Origin: Auriscalpium vulgare
Lineage: Eukaryota > Basidiomycota > Agaricomycetes > Russulales > Auriscalpiaceae
DNA length: 64,000 bases
Direction: 5' to 3'
Assembly (NCBI GenBank): GCA_019915015.1
Contig: JAHBBC010000003.1
Coordinates: 1,736,001-1,800,000, forward strand
The notes under the pieces were generated by a model, which saw only the letters and a program-made list of their open reading frames with translations, ran no database searches and was not told the DNA's origin. The position numbers and the translations under genes are program-made. Below are positions 1 to 11,516 of the stretch, in pieces. Within the stretch, counting starts at the first letter, position 1, and each line of letters begins with the position of its first letter.

Positions 1-520
1 CCACTCAGCCGACCGGAGTGTACGTCGTCGTTCTACTCGCCCATAGATCGCTGTTGGTCTGAATGCAACTCCAGGCATCTGATCTTCAACTTCGCGCTGT
101 CCAAGCTCTACAGCAACTCCCTCCTCTCGAGTCTGAACTCTCGTGGGGGCTGGAAGTACGGCACTCAGTCTGGCGAAGAGTCGAGCTCAGCCGGCAACAG
201 AAGGGTGCGTTCTCCCTCGAGCATCAACCCTGGACGTCCGAGGTCAGCTGATATATCGCTTCCTCGCGCCGACAGCCCGACGTTCTTACGTTCGGAAGCA
301 GCGCAGTCAGACCCGAGGTGCGCGCGTTTTCAGTTCGCGCGACATGCATGCGTACTGATCATCCCTGGCGCAGGTGTACATCGATGTCGAGTCGCATGAG
401 ATGGCCCACGCGGATGAGACGGAAGACAAGAAGACGCTCACGGGAAGCACGCCGCCGCCGCCGCGGCCAGCACGGTCCCCGCGCCCGACGTCCGCCATGT
501 CCGCGATGAGCAAAGTCTGA
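1..520 (+). CDS. DUF6534-type membrane protein, C-terminal part only
   Basis: The window opens inside this gene. A frame at about 79-316 reads LIFNFALSKLYSNSLLSSL followed by a Ser/Pro-rich tail. In basidiomycete DUF6534 (seven-helix membrane) proteins this segment follows the last helix. A short intron is likely at about 318-373 (donor GTGCGC, branch-like CTGAT, acceptor GCGCAG). The last exon would read VYIDVESHEMAH and end at the TGA at 518-520. The phases of my two exon readings do not join cleanly with that intron, so another splice site is used or one base is missing. Function of the family is unknown. Assignment rests on the LIFNFALSKLYSNSL signature only. Confidence 0.6.
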
Positions 521-1535
521 GCAACGAGTCGTTCGTTATGCTGTATTCTCCCCGACGTTCTTTAACCCATTCGTTTTTATGTGGTGCGATACCCTGAACT
601 TTCGTGTATATGCTATGTTGTCGGATGTTTTGTACTTTCCTTTGTAGTTTTACGAACGTTCACTTATACTGTGGGATTTGAGAGCGATACCTTTGTCTGT
701 GGTGTACTGTACTGTTAGGGTACGAAGGAAATCATAGAGTTTCGAAGATGGCGTATGATCAATCGACTCGACGTCTATCCTTCAACAGTCCGTGATTGTG
801 TTCACGACAAGGTCCCGAAACTTGAAGCTTGAAGCACCATGGAAGACGGCCGCGCCCTGACTGACATTTGGCTTGACAAGACGTCTGGTACGAAAAACCG
901 CTGCTTCGATAGACCTGCATGTAGATCTGAACTTCCAATGCCAGCGTCGAGTCTGACAGAACTGCATGGACAGCGCTGACTCGGAGCGCAATCGACAGCT
1001 GCCATCGCGGACCCGACATGCCATGTCGACTCGGGCGGAAGCTGGACAGGCGAGCTTCTCAGACGCGCAGAGTCGTCGTGCCGGAGCAGCTCTACGTGAA
1101 GTCGCGCAGAAATGCCTCGGAGACAGTCTGTGTGGTATGATGAACAGTCCACGAGCCGCGCACCCTACTACTTACAGCGCCGCAGCCTGTCACTTCGAGT
1201 CGCGGCCAGTACTAGTCTCCCTGAGTGCGAAGTAGACCCTTCGCGAGCTCGAACCTAGGGGTGGTTCTCGAAAGCTTCAAGCCCCGTATACATCAGACGG
1301 ACATGGAGTCGCGCAGCGATGCCAAAGCCGTTTAGAATGTATTCGTGTATAAATCAACTCTGCGCGAGACAGTCCGTGGTGTATGCAAGAAATGAAGCGC
1401 ATGTGGATGTACCTGCAGCTGACCCTACGGGCCTCGGACCCTATAGCGCGTAGCGAAACTCGCGGTTCTGCCAATCCGTCAGATCCAAATACGCCTGTCG
1501 ATACACCCCACGTCAGATGAAACTGAGTAAATCAC
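521..1535. other. Gene-poor stretch between DUF6534 and MFS genes
   Basis: About 1 kb without a recognisable gene. The first 250 bases look like a T-rich 3' untranslated region of the preceding gene. Overlapping open frames of 80-116 codons occur on both strands but show no family signature, no shared intron pattern and no convincing start context. Confidence 0.5.
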
Positions 1536-3733
1536 CTACTGCGGACGCACCTTGTCGACGCGCTTCTCGCCGCCGTCGGCCGCGCGCACGTACACCGCGT
1601 CGAAGCGTGTGTCGGGCGCCTCGCGGTCGCGCCGCGCGTTCTCGCGCGCGAGGTAGAGGCGCAGCGTGAGGGTGATCAGCGAGGAGAAGAGCGACGTGGC
1701 GCCGAGCGTGATCCACGGGACGCGGTTCCTGCAGGGGGCCAGTATCAACCTTGAGGCTTTGGCGTGGCCGAGGAGGGGAGGAAAACGGCGCACCGTGGTT
1801 GGTACTCTGCCTTCCACATGAAGGGGCCAAGAGCGCTGCCGAGCGCGTAGGCAATCATAACGATGGCGTTGGTGGTCGTTTCTGCAGAGCGGCGCCGCGG
1901 TGAGCGCCGCGACTACCCATAAGTTGTGAACGCTCACTCTTCGTGTGCCCCGCGGTGACGACCATCACCCAAGACAAGGTCAGCGCGTACGGTACGATCG
2001 TAAAAACTACACGACAATCAGCCCACCAATCCGCGCGGAGGTGTGAACACGTACACGCAGTCCAGTAGGAGAAGAGGAGCCCGACGCGGTCGCTGTCCGG
2101 AAGTAGGATGACCAGCGCGCAGCCCGTTATGCCCGGGAGGACCGTCGCGAGTGCGGCGCCGGAGCGCCCAAAACGAGACGACGAGAGAGCGGCGCCGGCA
2201 CAGAGCACGGTGACTGCGCGGCGCCGAGAGATGTGGCGTTAGAAGGGAAGGGGAAGCGGCGTGGGGGCGCACTTGTTACGACGCCGTCGACGCAGCCAAT
2301 GAGCGTGGACTGGATCGGCGTGAAGCCAAATTGTTTGACGATCAGTTGGCGCTGGTTTGTTAACTGCATTTGAGGACCGATAGCTCTGTGAGAAACTGGA
2401 ATTCTCAGGATGGGGGAGAGGGCTCACAGAGTTCGTCATGCTGATGGCACCGACGGATGCGAAGAATAGCCATGTCTTTGGATCGCGCAGGACCTCGATG
2501 AACCTGCAACCACTCGTGAGCACCCATGCAGCTTAGGAGAGTGAGCGATACCTACTGCTCTTTCTTGAAGTGCTTGTTCTCCACGCCCGCCTGGTTAACT
2601 ATTATTCGCTTGACGGCGATGAGCCGCTCCTTCTCTGTGAGAAAGTATGCAGACTTGGGTGAGTCGGGGAGAAGAAACCAGGACGCAACTGCCCACAACA
2701 AAGTGAGCAATCCGGTAATGATCATCAGCCTGTTTGCGTGGTTAAGCGTCAACCGCACACAGAAGTCGAAGAGAGGGAACGCGCACCATTGCCAGGGAGC
2801 AAGCACGCTCGAGGCGCTCTGCAGCAGGGCAAAGCTCACAAATCCTATGAGTATTATGGAGAATCCAGCCATGAAGACTATAGTGGACACTTGGCATTAG
2901 CAGAAAGTCGGGTCGGTAAAAAAACACATACGCAATACGCCGATTCTCAGCATCTGCTCGCTCCGTGTGTAGAACATCGGGATGATGAGCATGAACCCAG
3001 GTATGACGGCGCCTTCACAGATGCCCATCATGATCCGGATAGCGAGGATAGATGCGAAGGATTTGCACGCGGCATGGCAGAGCAGCGTGACCGACCAAAG
3101 GAACACGTTGAAGCTCATCCATTTGCCGACGGGGAAGTACTGCAGCGCGCGGCTTTGCGGGTATTGGAAAACGAGGTAGGAGATGTAGTAAGCAGCACCG
3201 AGCCAGTTGAACTGGGCTTGGTCGATGTGTACAGTATTCCTGCAAAGTTCCATCAGTTTTCAAGGAGGAAGAATATAAAGATAACAAACATAAGTCCCAT
3301 AATGGCGCTTTCGCCCAGACATATCTTGTCGGCGTTGACCATTCTGCAGAAAAATTAGGATGTCGAGAGCGGAGAAAACGGGTGCAATCTACAATGATAT
3401 GTCTATCGGTGCGTCCTGAGTACGCGTGAAGTTATGTCAAGGATTTTGGATTGAGACGTACAGCACATCAATGGCAGGAGATAAATGTCAACTTTTCGCC
3501 TGTGCGTATGTTTGACGTCAGCAGTGGATGGAGCGTCCTCCGTCGACATACCTGACACGAGCAGACGCTTCCGGGTCCACTTCTTCATCTTCGTCCGCTT
3601 GAGCAGCGAAGAGCGCTACATTGTCGAGCACGGCCAAGTTGCTTTGCACTGTGTGGTGTCGTCGTAGTTCTGTCGTTTGAATATTCTCCTTCACGATGGA
3701 TTCATCGCTTTCCTGTCTCGGGAGGTAGTCCAT
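1536..3733 (-). CDS. MFS transporter of the Dal5/allantoate-permease (anion:cation symporter) family
   Basis: Predicted plasma-membrane carrier for an organic anion such as allantoate, nicotinate or a related carboxylate. The start is taken at the ATG at 3733 (MDYLPRQ); an acidic cytoplasmic N-terminus follows. A clean intron joins ...ARVR to RKVDIYLLPLM. Later exons read NADKICLGESAIMG, then FNWLGAAYYISYLVFQYP (helices 2-3), then RIMMGICEGAVIPGFMLII (helix 4 with the typical G-x-x-E-G), then FSIILIGFVSFALLQ, and after the central loop FFASVGAISMTNSV. The protein ends RVDKVRPQ at 1536. The join of exon 2 to the LGESAIMG exon (about 3350-3480) is unclear to me: the obvious acceptors give a stop or the wrong frame. 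That could be an unusual splice or damage. Substrate cannot be read from sequence. Confidence 0.8.
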
Positions 3734-5017
3734 AGTGATGCAAGGAACCAGACGGCATCCGGTCAGCGCATACTTATACCTCCGCCATTCAAAAACGCGG
3801 TAAAGGCCCACTTCAAGAAAGGAGGAGCGCATCATCCTTGACGTCCGCTCTATCTGCCGCACCCTCCACGAAGGCATCAGCGCATCCTTATTAGCCTAGC
3901 AGGTGTGCACTGAAGATCCTCCATTAGTAGAGCTTCGGTCTCGCGGCACCACTGGGCCGACGTCAGCGCGATGCGGGGAGAGGAACGGACGCCGCATGTC
4001 TGGTGAGGAAGGTCAAGAGAGCAGCTCAAGCGTCGATAGTGGAGCACGCCGACTTGGCTGCTGCAAAGCGTCGTGCAGGTACACGAAGCCTACGACTTCT
4101 GCGACCAGCCCATCATTGTACATTCCAGGCCCTCCGAATCAAGGGGGAGAGTCGCCAGACCACGAAGGAAGCGGCACGGTTGGAGGTCGCTTTACCTACT
4201 TGACATTTGGTAAAGGAACGGCAACTGCCAGTTCGGACACAAGTCAACCAGGCACCTGGGAGGACGATGAAGACAGCTGGGGTTGGTGAGATCTTGAGAC
4301 CTTGCAGGACACTAAGACCATGGCCCCTGGTGGCGTACCGACAGCAAATCCTTGGCCGGGGTTTGCCGAAACAGTTGCCACGCCACACTGACGAACACAA
4401 ACCTCACGAAACCTTCCGAACGCGGTTGACGGACGACTTCACTGACCTTCAAGTAAGTGCGGATCTTGCACTCTGCGAGTCCGCGGCATCCTGTCCATGC
4501 CGGAGGTTTGACACTGACTTGACGCGTACGGGCTCCAAAGCACCATACAGATCATCTGCACAGCTCTTTTCTTTCGTCGGCGAAGTCGGCCGTGTCCGAA
4601 GAACCAGCGATATCTCGCATCTTGTCCTGGACGTGCATGAGGTATCCATTCCCACTCTTGCCTCCAGCGGCCTTGTGACCCTAGGCATTGTGCCACTGGA
4701 GGCTTCTGAATGTAACCGGGGAGACGAGGTATATGTATGGAGGATTAGGGCCGAATTTGGCTTACGGGGTTCCGGACTCACAACCCGTCGGAGGCCAGGA
4801 GCCGTCGGTCCCTTGCAAGTTCGTTACTCTACCAGCTGTACACAGCGCAGTCCTGCGCGAAACCGCACGGAGCAACTCAGTACCACTCCTTCGCTTGCAT
4901 GTACAGCCGAAACAGTTTTGGTTGATTCCCGCGTGCTCCATCACATGTCCGGTGAGCCTTCCGACGACTTTGGAACGGAACACCGCTGAGCCCATGTTCG
5001 CACCAGCAGAACGGAAT
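3734..5017. other. Long intergenic region, no supportable gene
   Basis: About 1.3 kb between the divergent MFS gene and the first oxygenase copy. A 260-codon open frame spans 4207-4989 on the plus strand and a 141-codon frame opposes it, but neither shows a family motif or gene-like exon structure. The last part (from about 4990) begins to resemble sequence upstream of the third oxygenase copy near 8660, so the duplicated unit starts here. Confidence 0.4.
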
Positions 5018-5330
5018 ATGTTCACAGGATGGCGAAAGATTGTGACATAGGAAAGACCCCCAGCCACTTCTTCATATATCCTTGCTGACCCACCCAGCTG
5101 CCCCGGCTGAGAGTGGTCTGTCGTCTTATACTTGCGGCCTGTACACTCTTGCAATTGGTCGACCGCGGAAAAGACTTGGGGACCCATCAGACATCTCCCC
5201 TACGCGAGACATACGGCGTGTCTGGAGTCCTTCATCGCTCCTACACCCTTCAAGGCCTAGTCGCAACGCTGACCGAGCTTCGCAGCGCTGCCTCTGTAAG
5301 CCATCCGTTGAGCGTCTATAACTATAAAGG
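5018..5330 (+). promoter_or_regulatory. Promoter of oxygenase copy A, sharing a duplicated upstream module
   Basis: A block at 5018-5070 (core GACATAGGAAAGACCCCC) is nearly identical to 8685-8742 upstream of copy C; a shorter remnant lies at 6681-6710 upstream of copy B. A TATA-like ACTATAAAGG lies at 5321-5330, about 45 bp before the start codon. The conserved placement relative to three paralogues suggests the promoters were duplicated with the genes. Confidence 0.6.
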
Positions 5331-5373
5331 CGTTGGAAGATTCTGCGTGCGCACCCTCCCCACAACTGCAGCC

Positions 5374-6324
5374 ATGGCTACCGCTGCCGTCCTCTCTCCC
5401 CACGACGTTCACACTCAGCTGAACTACTTCGCCTCGACTACTTCGGACGAACCGCCTTACAACTTCTCCCGCCCGCCATCAGATGGCACTCCGCAGACCA
5501 ATATCGTCCCGGAGTCGTACCCTGCGACGATCCATGACGTTCGGGGGAAGGAGGATACCGTGTCGATTGACGCGACCGGCTTTGCGTTCATCAAGCATGT
5601 GAGCGAGGAGAAGGAGTTCGTAGACGAGGAGGCTATCACGTCGAAGTACTACAAGGAAGTTGAGGAGATCCTCAAGAAGGAGGTCGGCGCCAAAAAGGTG
5701 TTCATCTTCGACCATACAATCAGGTGTGCGACAGTCGCTCAGTCTCCATCTTGCTGCATTTTATTGACTTCAACGCAGGGGACCATCTCGAGACGGCGAG
5801 CCTCCGGAAGCTAGGCGCGGTCCAGGGGTATGACGTGCCACATATGCGAGTATACTCAGCCAAGTCTGACCGTCAACTCGCAGACCCGTGTGCACGTCGA
5901 CCAGTCCTTCAATGCTGGGATTGCACGCGTGCGCCGCCACCTCCCCGAGGACGCAGACCGCTTGTTGCAGGGCCGCGTGCGCATCATCAATGTATGGCGC
6001 CCGATAGAGAACCCGGTTGCCCACTACCCTCTCGCCGTTGCGGACTGGCGCACGGTCAATCCCGACAATGACCTCATTGAGACGCGCCTCATTTACCCAG
6101 ACCGCGACGGCGCAACGTTCAGCGTCAGGTACAACCCCAAGCACCAGTGGTACTATCAGAGCAACCAGACGCCGGGCGAAGTCATCCTGATCAAGTGCTT
6201 TGACACGGACGAGTCAGGCGCGCGCCTGACGCCGCATACGGCGTTCTTGGACACGACGAGTCCAGCGGACGCGCCGCAGAGGCAGTCGATTGAGGTCAGG
6301 GCGTTGGTCTTCGATAGGGAGTAG
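5374..6324 (+). CDS. CmcJ/AsaB/GA4-desaturase-type oxygenase, copy A
   Basis: About 279 residues from three exons: 5374-5723, 5779-5827 and 5884-6324. Start MATAAVLSPHDVHTQL lies 45 bp after a TATA-like box. The family includes fungal AsaB, gibberellin GA4 desaturase and bacterial CmcJ, which act as Fe(II)/2-oxoglutarate-type hydroxylases or desaturases. Visible signatures are GFAFIKHVSEEKEF, KKVFIFDHTIR, TRVHVDQSF (His137-x-Asp139, candidate metal ligands), RIINVWRPIENPV, PLAVADWR and YNPKHQWYYQSNQTP. It is the first of three tandem paralogues. The 3' flank is also similar to that of copy B, so gene plus flank was duplicated. Substrate unknown; no synthase is nearby. Confidence 0.88.
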
Positions 6325-6680
6325 TTCTTGAGGAAGGGTGGGTACTGTAACTATGCGTTTACTATGCCTTGTTTCCGTCGGAGTAGGAACTCTCGTGTAG
6401 TCATCAGAAAATCATTTTCAGGCAACTATCTGGGCAAGAGCTTATGGGACATACTTACTGAGCATACGTTCGCAGCATTGATTTGCGTTCCAAGGGCCAG
6501 CTCCTCCAGATCACGAGCGGCCGCCGAGGAAGTGCGCACTGCGCTTGCGTGAGTTTTGTCATGATGTTTCGCGATTTTGTGTCATGTGAACATCTCCTGT
6601 GCTTGGTGAGCGATGAGTAAACTCACCGAAGCCTTTCTCAAGGCTTCACGTCCAAGTAATAGCCAGGCTTTGAGAGTCGC
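6325..6680. other. 3' flank of copy A
   Basis: The 200 bases after the stop align by eye with 7957-8130 after copy B (shared ATGCGT, CATCAGAAAATC/CCTAAGAAAATC and TGAGCATAC blocks). No gene is evident. Confidence 0.5.
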
Positions 6681-6982
6681 GCACCCCCGGACACTTCTCC
6701 GCCAACCCATCCCAAACCCAAGCCGACACCGATTCCCTACCCACACTTAGCCAGCTATCAGGGCTCTGTTCGGACTTCGCCATCGTAGACGAAGCTGGAA
6801 CCCAGCGAACCCGACAGTCTTCAGCGTTGATTAATGCTATGGCTCTTGGAGCTGTACGCAAAACATACAGGAGTGTCCAGTGTCCTGCATCGCATTACCA
6901 GGCTTACTAACTCAAGCATAACAAAATCACCAAATTCGAATGCCACCTAGAAGTCAAACTACGCTAGCACTTATATAAAGGC
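6681..6982 (+). promoter_or_regulatory. Promoter of oxygenase copy B
   Basis: Contains the partial shared module ACCCCCGGACACTTCTCC at 6683-6700, a block TCTTCAGCGTTGATTAATG shared with copy C, and a TATA box TTATATAAAG at 6971-6980, about 40 bp before the ATG. Confidence 0.6.
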
Positions 6983-7017
6983 ATAGTTGGGATGTGGACG
7001 TCCCAGGCATCATTACC

Positions 7018-7956
7018 ATGGCCACCGCAGCAGTCTTCTCTCCCCACGACGTCCAGACTCAGTTGACCTACTTCGTCTCAACGACCACAGGCGAATCGCC
7101 TTACAACTACACCTACTCGCCGCCAGAAGGCACCCCGCAGAGTAACATTGTCCGCGAAACGTATCCCACGACGATCCATGACGTCCGCGGAAAGGAGGAC
7201 ACCGTGTCTCTTGACACGACCGGCTTCGCGTTCATCAAGCATGTGAGCGAGGAGAAGGAGTTCGTCGACGACGAGGCTATCACGTCGAAGTACTACAAGG
7301 AAGTTGAGGAGATCCTCAAGAAGGAGGCCGGCGCGAAGAAGGTGTTCATCTTCGACCATACAATCAGGTGTGCGACAGTTGCCCAGTCTGCATCTTGCCG
7401 CAGTTTATTGACTTCAGCTTAGGGGCCGATCTCGAGACGGCAACAAGGTATGGCGTGCGACATCTGCGAGTATACAGAGCCAAGTCTGACCGCCCACCCG
7501 CAGCCGCAGACCCGTGTGCACGTCGACCAGTCCTTCGAATCTGGGCTTGCACGCGTGCGCCGCCACCTGCCCGAGGACGCGGACCGCTTGCTGCAGGGCC
7601 GCGTGCGCATTATTAACGTATGGCGCCCGATAGCAAACCCGGTCGCCCACCACCCCCTCGCCGTTGCGGACTGGCGCACGCTAAACCCTGAAGAGGAGCT
7701 CATATCGACGCGCCACATCTTCCCCGATCGCGAGGGTACGACGTTCTGCGTCAAGTACAACCCCAAGCACCAATGGTACTATCAGAGCAACCAAACGCCG
7801 GAGGAGGTCACCCTGCTCAAGATCTTCGACTCGGACGAAACCCCGGGCCGCGCGCGGCTGACGCCGCATTCCGCGTTCTTGGACACGACGAGTCCGGCGG
7901 ACGCGCCACAGAGGCAGTCGATCGAAATCAGGGCGTTGGTTTTCGATAGGCAGTAG
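7018..7956 (+). CDS. CmcJ/AsaB/GA4-desaturase-type oxygenase, copy B
   Basis: About 273 residues from exons 7018-7367, 7423-7447 and 7510-7956. Same motifs as copy A, including TRVHVDQSF, RIINVWRPIANPV and YNPKHQWYYQSNQTP. The middle exon has lost 24 bases relative to copies A and C, in frame, which removes eight residues of a Pro/Arg-rich linker just before the HxD motif. The last exon has two extra residues in DETPGRARL. All splice sites remain canonical, so the gene looks functional. Its predicted role is the same Fe(II)/2-oxoglutarate-type oxidation as its neighbours. Confidence 0.86.
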
Positions 7957-8035
7957 GGAATGAGTGGGTGGAGGTGCTGTCACTATGCGTCTTCTATGGC
8001 TTGTCTCCACCGGAGTTGGAACGCTCGTTGTAGTC

Positions 8036-8476
8036 CTAAGAAAATCCCTTCAGGCAACCGTGCGCAAGTGCATGTGGGACACACTGAGCATACACGCGCT
8101 TCCAGGGGCCAGCTCTCCCAGATCGGCAATGTAGGTCTTCCCCAGATGGGACAGGCAATTCGTCGACGTGGTTGCGAGCGAGGGCAGGAGACGCTGTGTT
8201 AGGAGCAGAGGTCGCAGTGCGGTACGCGTTGGCTAATCCATCCAGCTCGCTCATCGAGTTCGAGAAATTGTCGCAAAGACTGAGAATCAACTGAGGGTGG
8301 CCAAGAAACGTCGGGCAGTAGGCAGAGATACTGATCACCGTATCATGTAGAGATACATCAGCGGGCCCTTCAACTCTTGTAGGTCCGGGCGCATACCGTA
8401 ACCCCTGGGAGATGAATCGATGACCGGACGCGTCATAGGTCGACTTTGAGAGAGCCACCGCACGAATTAGTGACAA
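8036..8476 (-). pseudogene. Possible relic of a convergent gene between copies B and C
   Basis: An open minus-strand frame reads HDTVISISAYCPTFLGHP and LILSLCDNFSNSMSELDGL, which has protein-like composition. It lacks a clear complete gene structure and I do not recognise a family. A short piece resembling its downstream end recurs after copy A at about 6490-6550. One reading is that the duplication unit carried the 3' end of a neighbouring gene that then decayed. This is weakly supported. Confidence 0.25.
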
Positions 8477-8684
8477 GAGTGGCTTAGGCGTACTAGGCCA
8501 TCATGATTCCGCTGTGAAGAGGTTGATGGCGCGTTTGGAATGAGAGAGCTCGCGTCAAGTGGAGTAGCAAGTTTGCAACGCAAAACGCACACAGCAAGCC
8601 TGGCAACTTGGATCAGTCTCGTGAGGCCTTGCGAGACGCTTCGGTGTTCGCCCGAGACGAGTTCGCATTCACCAAGCACGGAAG

Positions 8685-9000
8685 ATGTTCACAGAATGGC
8701 GAAAGATCATGACATAGGAAAGACCCCCGGACACTTCTCCGCCGTATCGCTGACCCACCCCAAACCCACCCAGCTAACCCAGCTGACAATTATCTTCAGC
8801 GTTGATAATTATGACTCTTGGAGTTGTGCAATTGGCCGTTGAAAGGAAGGGGGCCCAGCACATTGCCCGCGGACAACATACGGGCGTGTCCGGTGTCCTG
8901 CTTTGCGTTTCTTACTAACAAGCATACCTCGTAACGCCGCCTAGCTATAGATCTGTACTGTAAGCCGACTCCGCGCGCATAATCGCACTACTATAAATGC
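8685..9000 (+). promoter_or_regulatory. Promoter of oxygenase copy C
   Basis: Carries the full shared module at 8685-8742 (core GACATAGGAAAGACCCCC), the TCTTCAGCGTTGAT block shared with copy B, a GTGTCC(G/A)GTGTCCTGC block also shared with copy B, and a TATA-like CTATAAATGC at 8991-9000 about 45 bp before the ATG. Confidence 0.6.
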
Positions 9001-9041
9001 ATTGGTAGGATAGTGGGCGTGCGTATCCCCCCAATAGAACA

Positions 9042-9985
9042 ATGGCCACCGCAGCAGTCCTTTCTCCCCACGATGTCCACACTCAGTTGAACTACTTCGC
9101 CTCAACAACCACAGGCGAACCACCTTACAACTTCACCTACTCGCCGCCAGAAGGCACCCCACAGACCAACATTGTCCCCGAACCGTATCCCGCGACGATC
9201 CATGACGTCCGTGGACAGGAGGATACCGTGTCTCTTGACACGACCGGCTTCGCATTCATCAAGCATGTGAGCGAGGAGAAGGAGTTCATCGACGAGGAGG
9301 CTATCAAGTCGAAATACTACAAGGATGTTGAGGAGATCCTCAAGAAGGAGGCCGGCGCGAAGAAGGTGTTCATTTTCGACCATACCATCAGGTGTGTGAT
9401 GCTTGCTGGCGCTTCATTTTGCTGTTTACTGACAGTAATGCAGACGCCCATCCGCAGACGGCCAACCCCAGGACGCCACGCGCGGGCCAGTGGTACGATC
9501 AGCTCCTACGCGCTTTCCTAGCAGTCCTGACCATTCACCTACAGACTCGCGTGCACGTCGACCAGTCCTTCAAAGCCGGCCTCGATCGCGTGCGGCACCA
9601 CCTTCCCGAGGATGCCGACCGTCTGCTGCAGGGGCGGGTGCGCATCATCAACGTATGGCGTCCCATCGGGAATCCAGTTGCCCACCACCCGCTCGCAGTT
9701 GCGGATTGGCGGTCGCTCAACCCTGACGAGGACCTCATCTCGACGCGTCACATCTACCCCGATCGGGAGGGTGCGACGTTCAGCGTCAAGTACAACCCCA
9801 AGCACCAGTGGTACTATCAGAGCAACCAGACGCCGGAGGAGGTAATCCTGATCAAGTGCTTCGACTCGGACGACTCAGGCGCGCGCCTGACGCCGCATAC
9901 CGCATTTCTGGACTCGACGAGCCCGACGGACGCACCGCAGAGGCAGTCGATCGAGGTTAGGGCGTTGGTGTTTGATAGGGAGTGA
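9042..9985 (+). CDS. CmcJ/AsaB/GA4-desaturase-type oxygenase, copy C
   Basis: About 279 residues from exons 9042-9391, 9444-9492 and 9545-9985, the same exon lengths as copy A. Start MATAAVLSPHDVHTQL. The HxD pair lies in TRVHVDQSF at about residues 137-139; later motifs RIINVWRPIGNPV, PLAVADWR and YNPKHQWYYQS are all conserved. It closes the tandem triplet; the next gene is a convergent housekeeping gene. Predicted Fe(II)/2-oxoglutarate-type hydroxylase or desaturase of unknown substrate. Intact reading frame and canonical splice sites throughout. Confidence 0.88.
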
Positions 9986-10255
9986 TTTTTGAGCAGGCTA
10001 GGGCGTGTGAGCGGCCTGGGTAGTCGTCTAGCTGTATTCATCAGTCGTCATTTGTATACAATCACTATTTCTGGCGTTTCTCATCACATCTTGAGTTGCA
10101 TAGAACAGTACGAAGGTGGACTGGCTGAAAGTGAGCACAAAATGCGCGTGATACAAAATATATGCGGATGAGAGATACAGGCGCACCATGGCTGCAGTAT
10201 ACAGGTCGAACTAGATACAAAAAAGCACACCTGCAAGCGCACATGCTCCTAGGCT

Positions 10256-11516
10256 CTACGCGCCGACGACCTGCTCGAGGCCATTGGCGTACTGGAATTG
10301 GTCGGAATTCTCATACTAGGGCGCAAGGTCGCATCAGTCTCCTATGCGGTGCTTGCCGCAATCAGGGCCACGAACCTCGTACATATCCAAAGCAACCTGA
10401 CAGCTTTCCCGGACGACAACGGGGGCATCCTCCCTCTCCATGTACTCCTTCAGGTGAGGGAACACTTCGGGAGTTGCGATGCCGCCCAAAGCCTCGGCTG
10501 CTTCGTGCCGCACCATGTCGGATTCTTGGGCATCTTGGAGGACTTTTACTAGTGCGGGAACAGAGTGAGGAGACAGCAGTTGGCCAAAGACAAATGCGAT
10601 CTCGTGCCTGCAGTCGAAAAAAGTTTAATATTGAGACTCATGATTTGACAAGAAAAGCAAACTCACTTGAATAGTGCACTGTCGTCTGAGAATCCCGCCG
10701 CGAGTGCGTCGACAGCCTCGGCCGTGCCGATATTCCGCAGAGCGAACATCGCACGGTAGCGCTCAAACAAAGGCGATTGCTTATCCAAAAGCTGCCCCTT
10801 CAGCTGCGCTATTCGATCTAACGTCAGATCATCGGGCTTCGGCTTGCCGGTGAGCAAGCCTGACGTCGGCGGGGCGGGGTCAACAGAAGTGTACGTCCTG
10901 TGTACACAATATTAGCAGATCCACACATCCGGTTTTGCAAGGCCACGCACTGAGGCACTTCGGAGGAACTAGCGTAATGCTGCTTGCCCTCCTCTGAATT
11001 GTCCCATTCGATTTTAGCTAGCGCGATCTCGCACGTCTCGCGCACATCGCGGTTCGAGTCGTCAACATACTGCTTCAGGACGGAAAGGGAGTGCGTAGAA
11101 GAGATAGCGCCCATGGCTTCTGCTGCCTGCGAGTGTCATGCGGGTATACAAAAGATCCTCCGGGACACTCACCTCGTGCCGGACCATTGGATCCTCCTTC
11201 TCGTCAGCGAGCACGGCCTCGAGAGTAGGGAGGGCAGCGGGGCTTTTGATCTGCCCCAGGCAATACGCAAGCTCATGCTTCAGCAGCGCAGATGGATCCT
11301 GGAATCCTGCACAAATATCAGCACTCCTCATACATCGAGCGCGGCCCGGAGGATTCGACCTTTTGAGATGATGCGAATTGCGTCCTCATTCTTGAAAGAC
11401 TTGAGGGTGAATAACGCTCTGAATCTGTTGTGAAGGGGGACATTTCCTGCAGTGTTGAGGAGCGCTGCCTCGAGGTTTTGGAGTTCGGTTGGCGAGACGG
11501 TGAGCTCAGCCACCAT
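10256..11516 (-). CDS. LIA1: Deoxyhypusine hydroxylase
   Basis: Hydroxylates the deoxyhypusine residue of eIF5A to hypusine, the last step of hypusine formation in the cytosol. The protein is built of HEAT-like repeats with four His-Glu metal-ligand pairs, all visible: [15 protein letters not shown] at the end of repeat two, KHE at the start of the third (after DDSALFK), and [12 protein letters not shown]. These bind a di-iron centre in the family. Start [19 protein letters not shown] at 11516. The last intron separates VALDMYE from [19 protein letters not shown] (donor GTTCGT, branch-like CTGAT, acceptor CCCTAG). The gene has several short introns and is divergent from MRT4. Confidence 0.95.

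Noticed and set aside
1097..1390. Imperfect direct repeat (GTCGCGCAG..ATGCC and GAGACAGTC blocks)
   Set aside because: Matches are short and interrupted by unequal spacing; could be chance.
4207..4989. 260-codon plus-strand open frame
   Set aside because: No family motif, no intron pattern, opposed by another long frame, and part of a region that shares non-coding promoter blocks with copy C.
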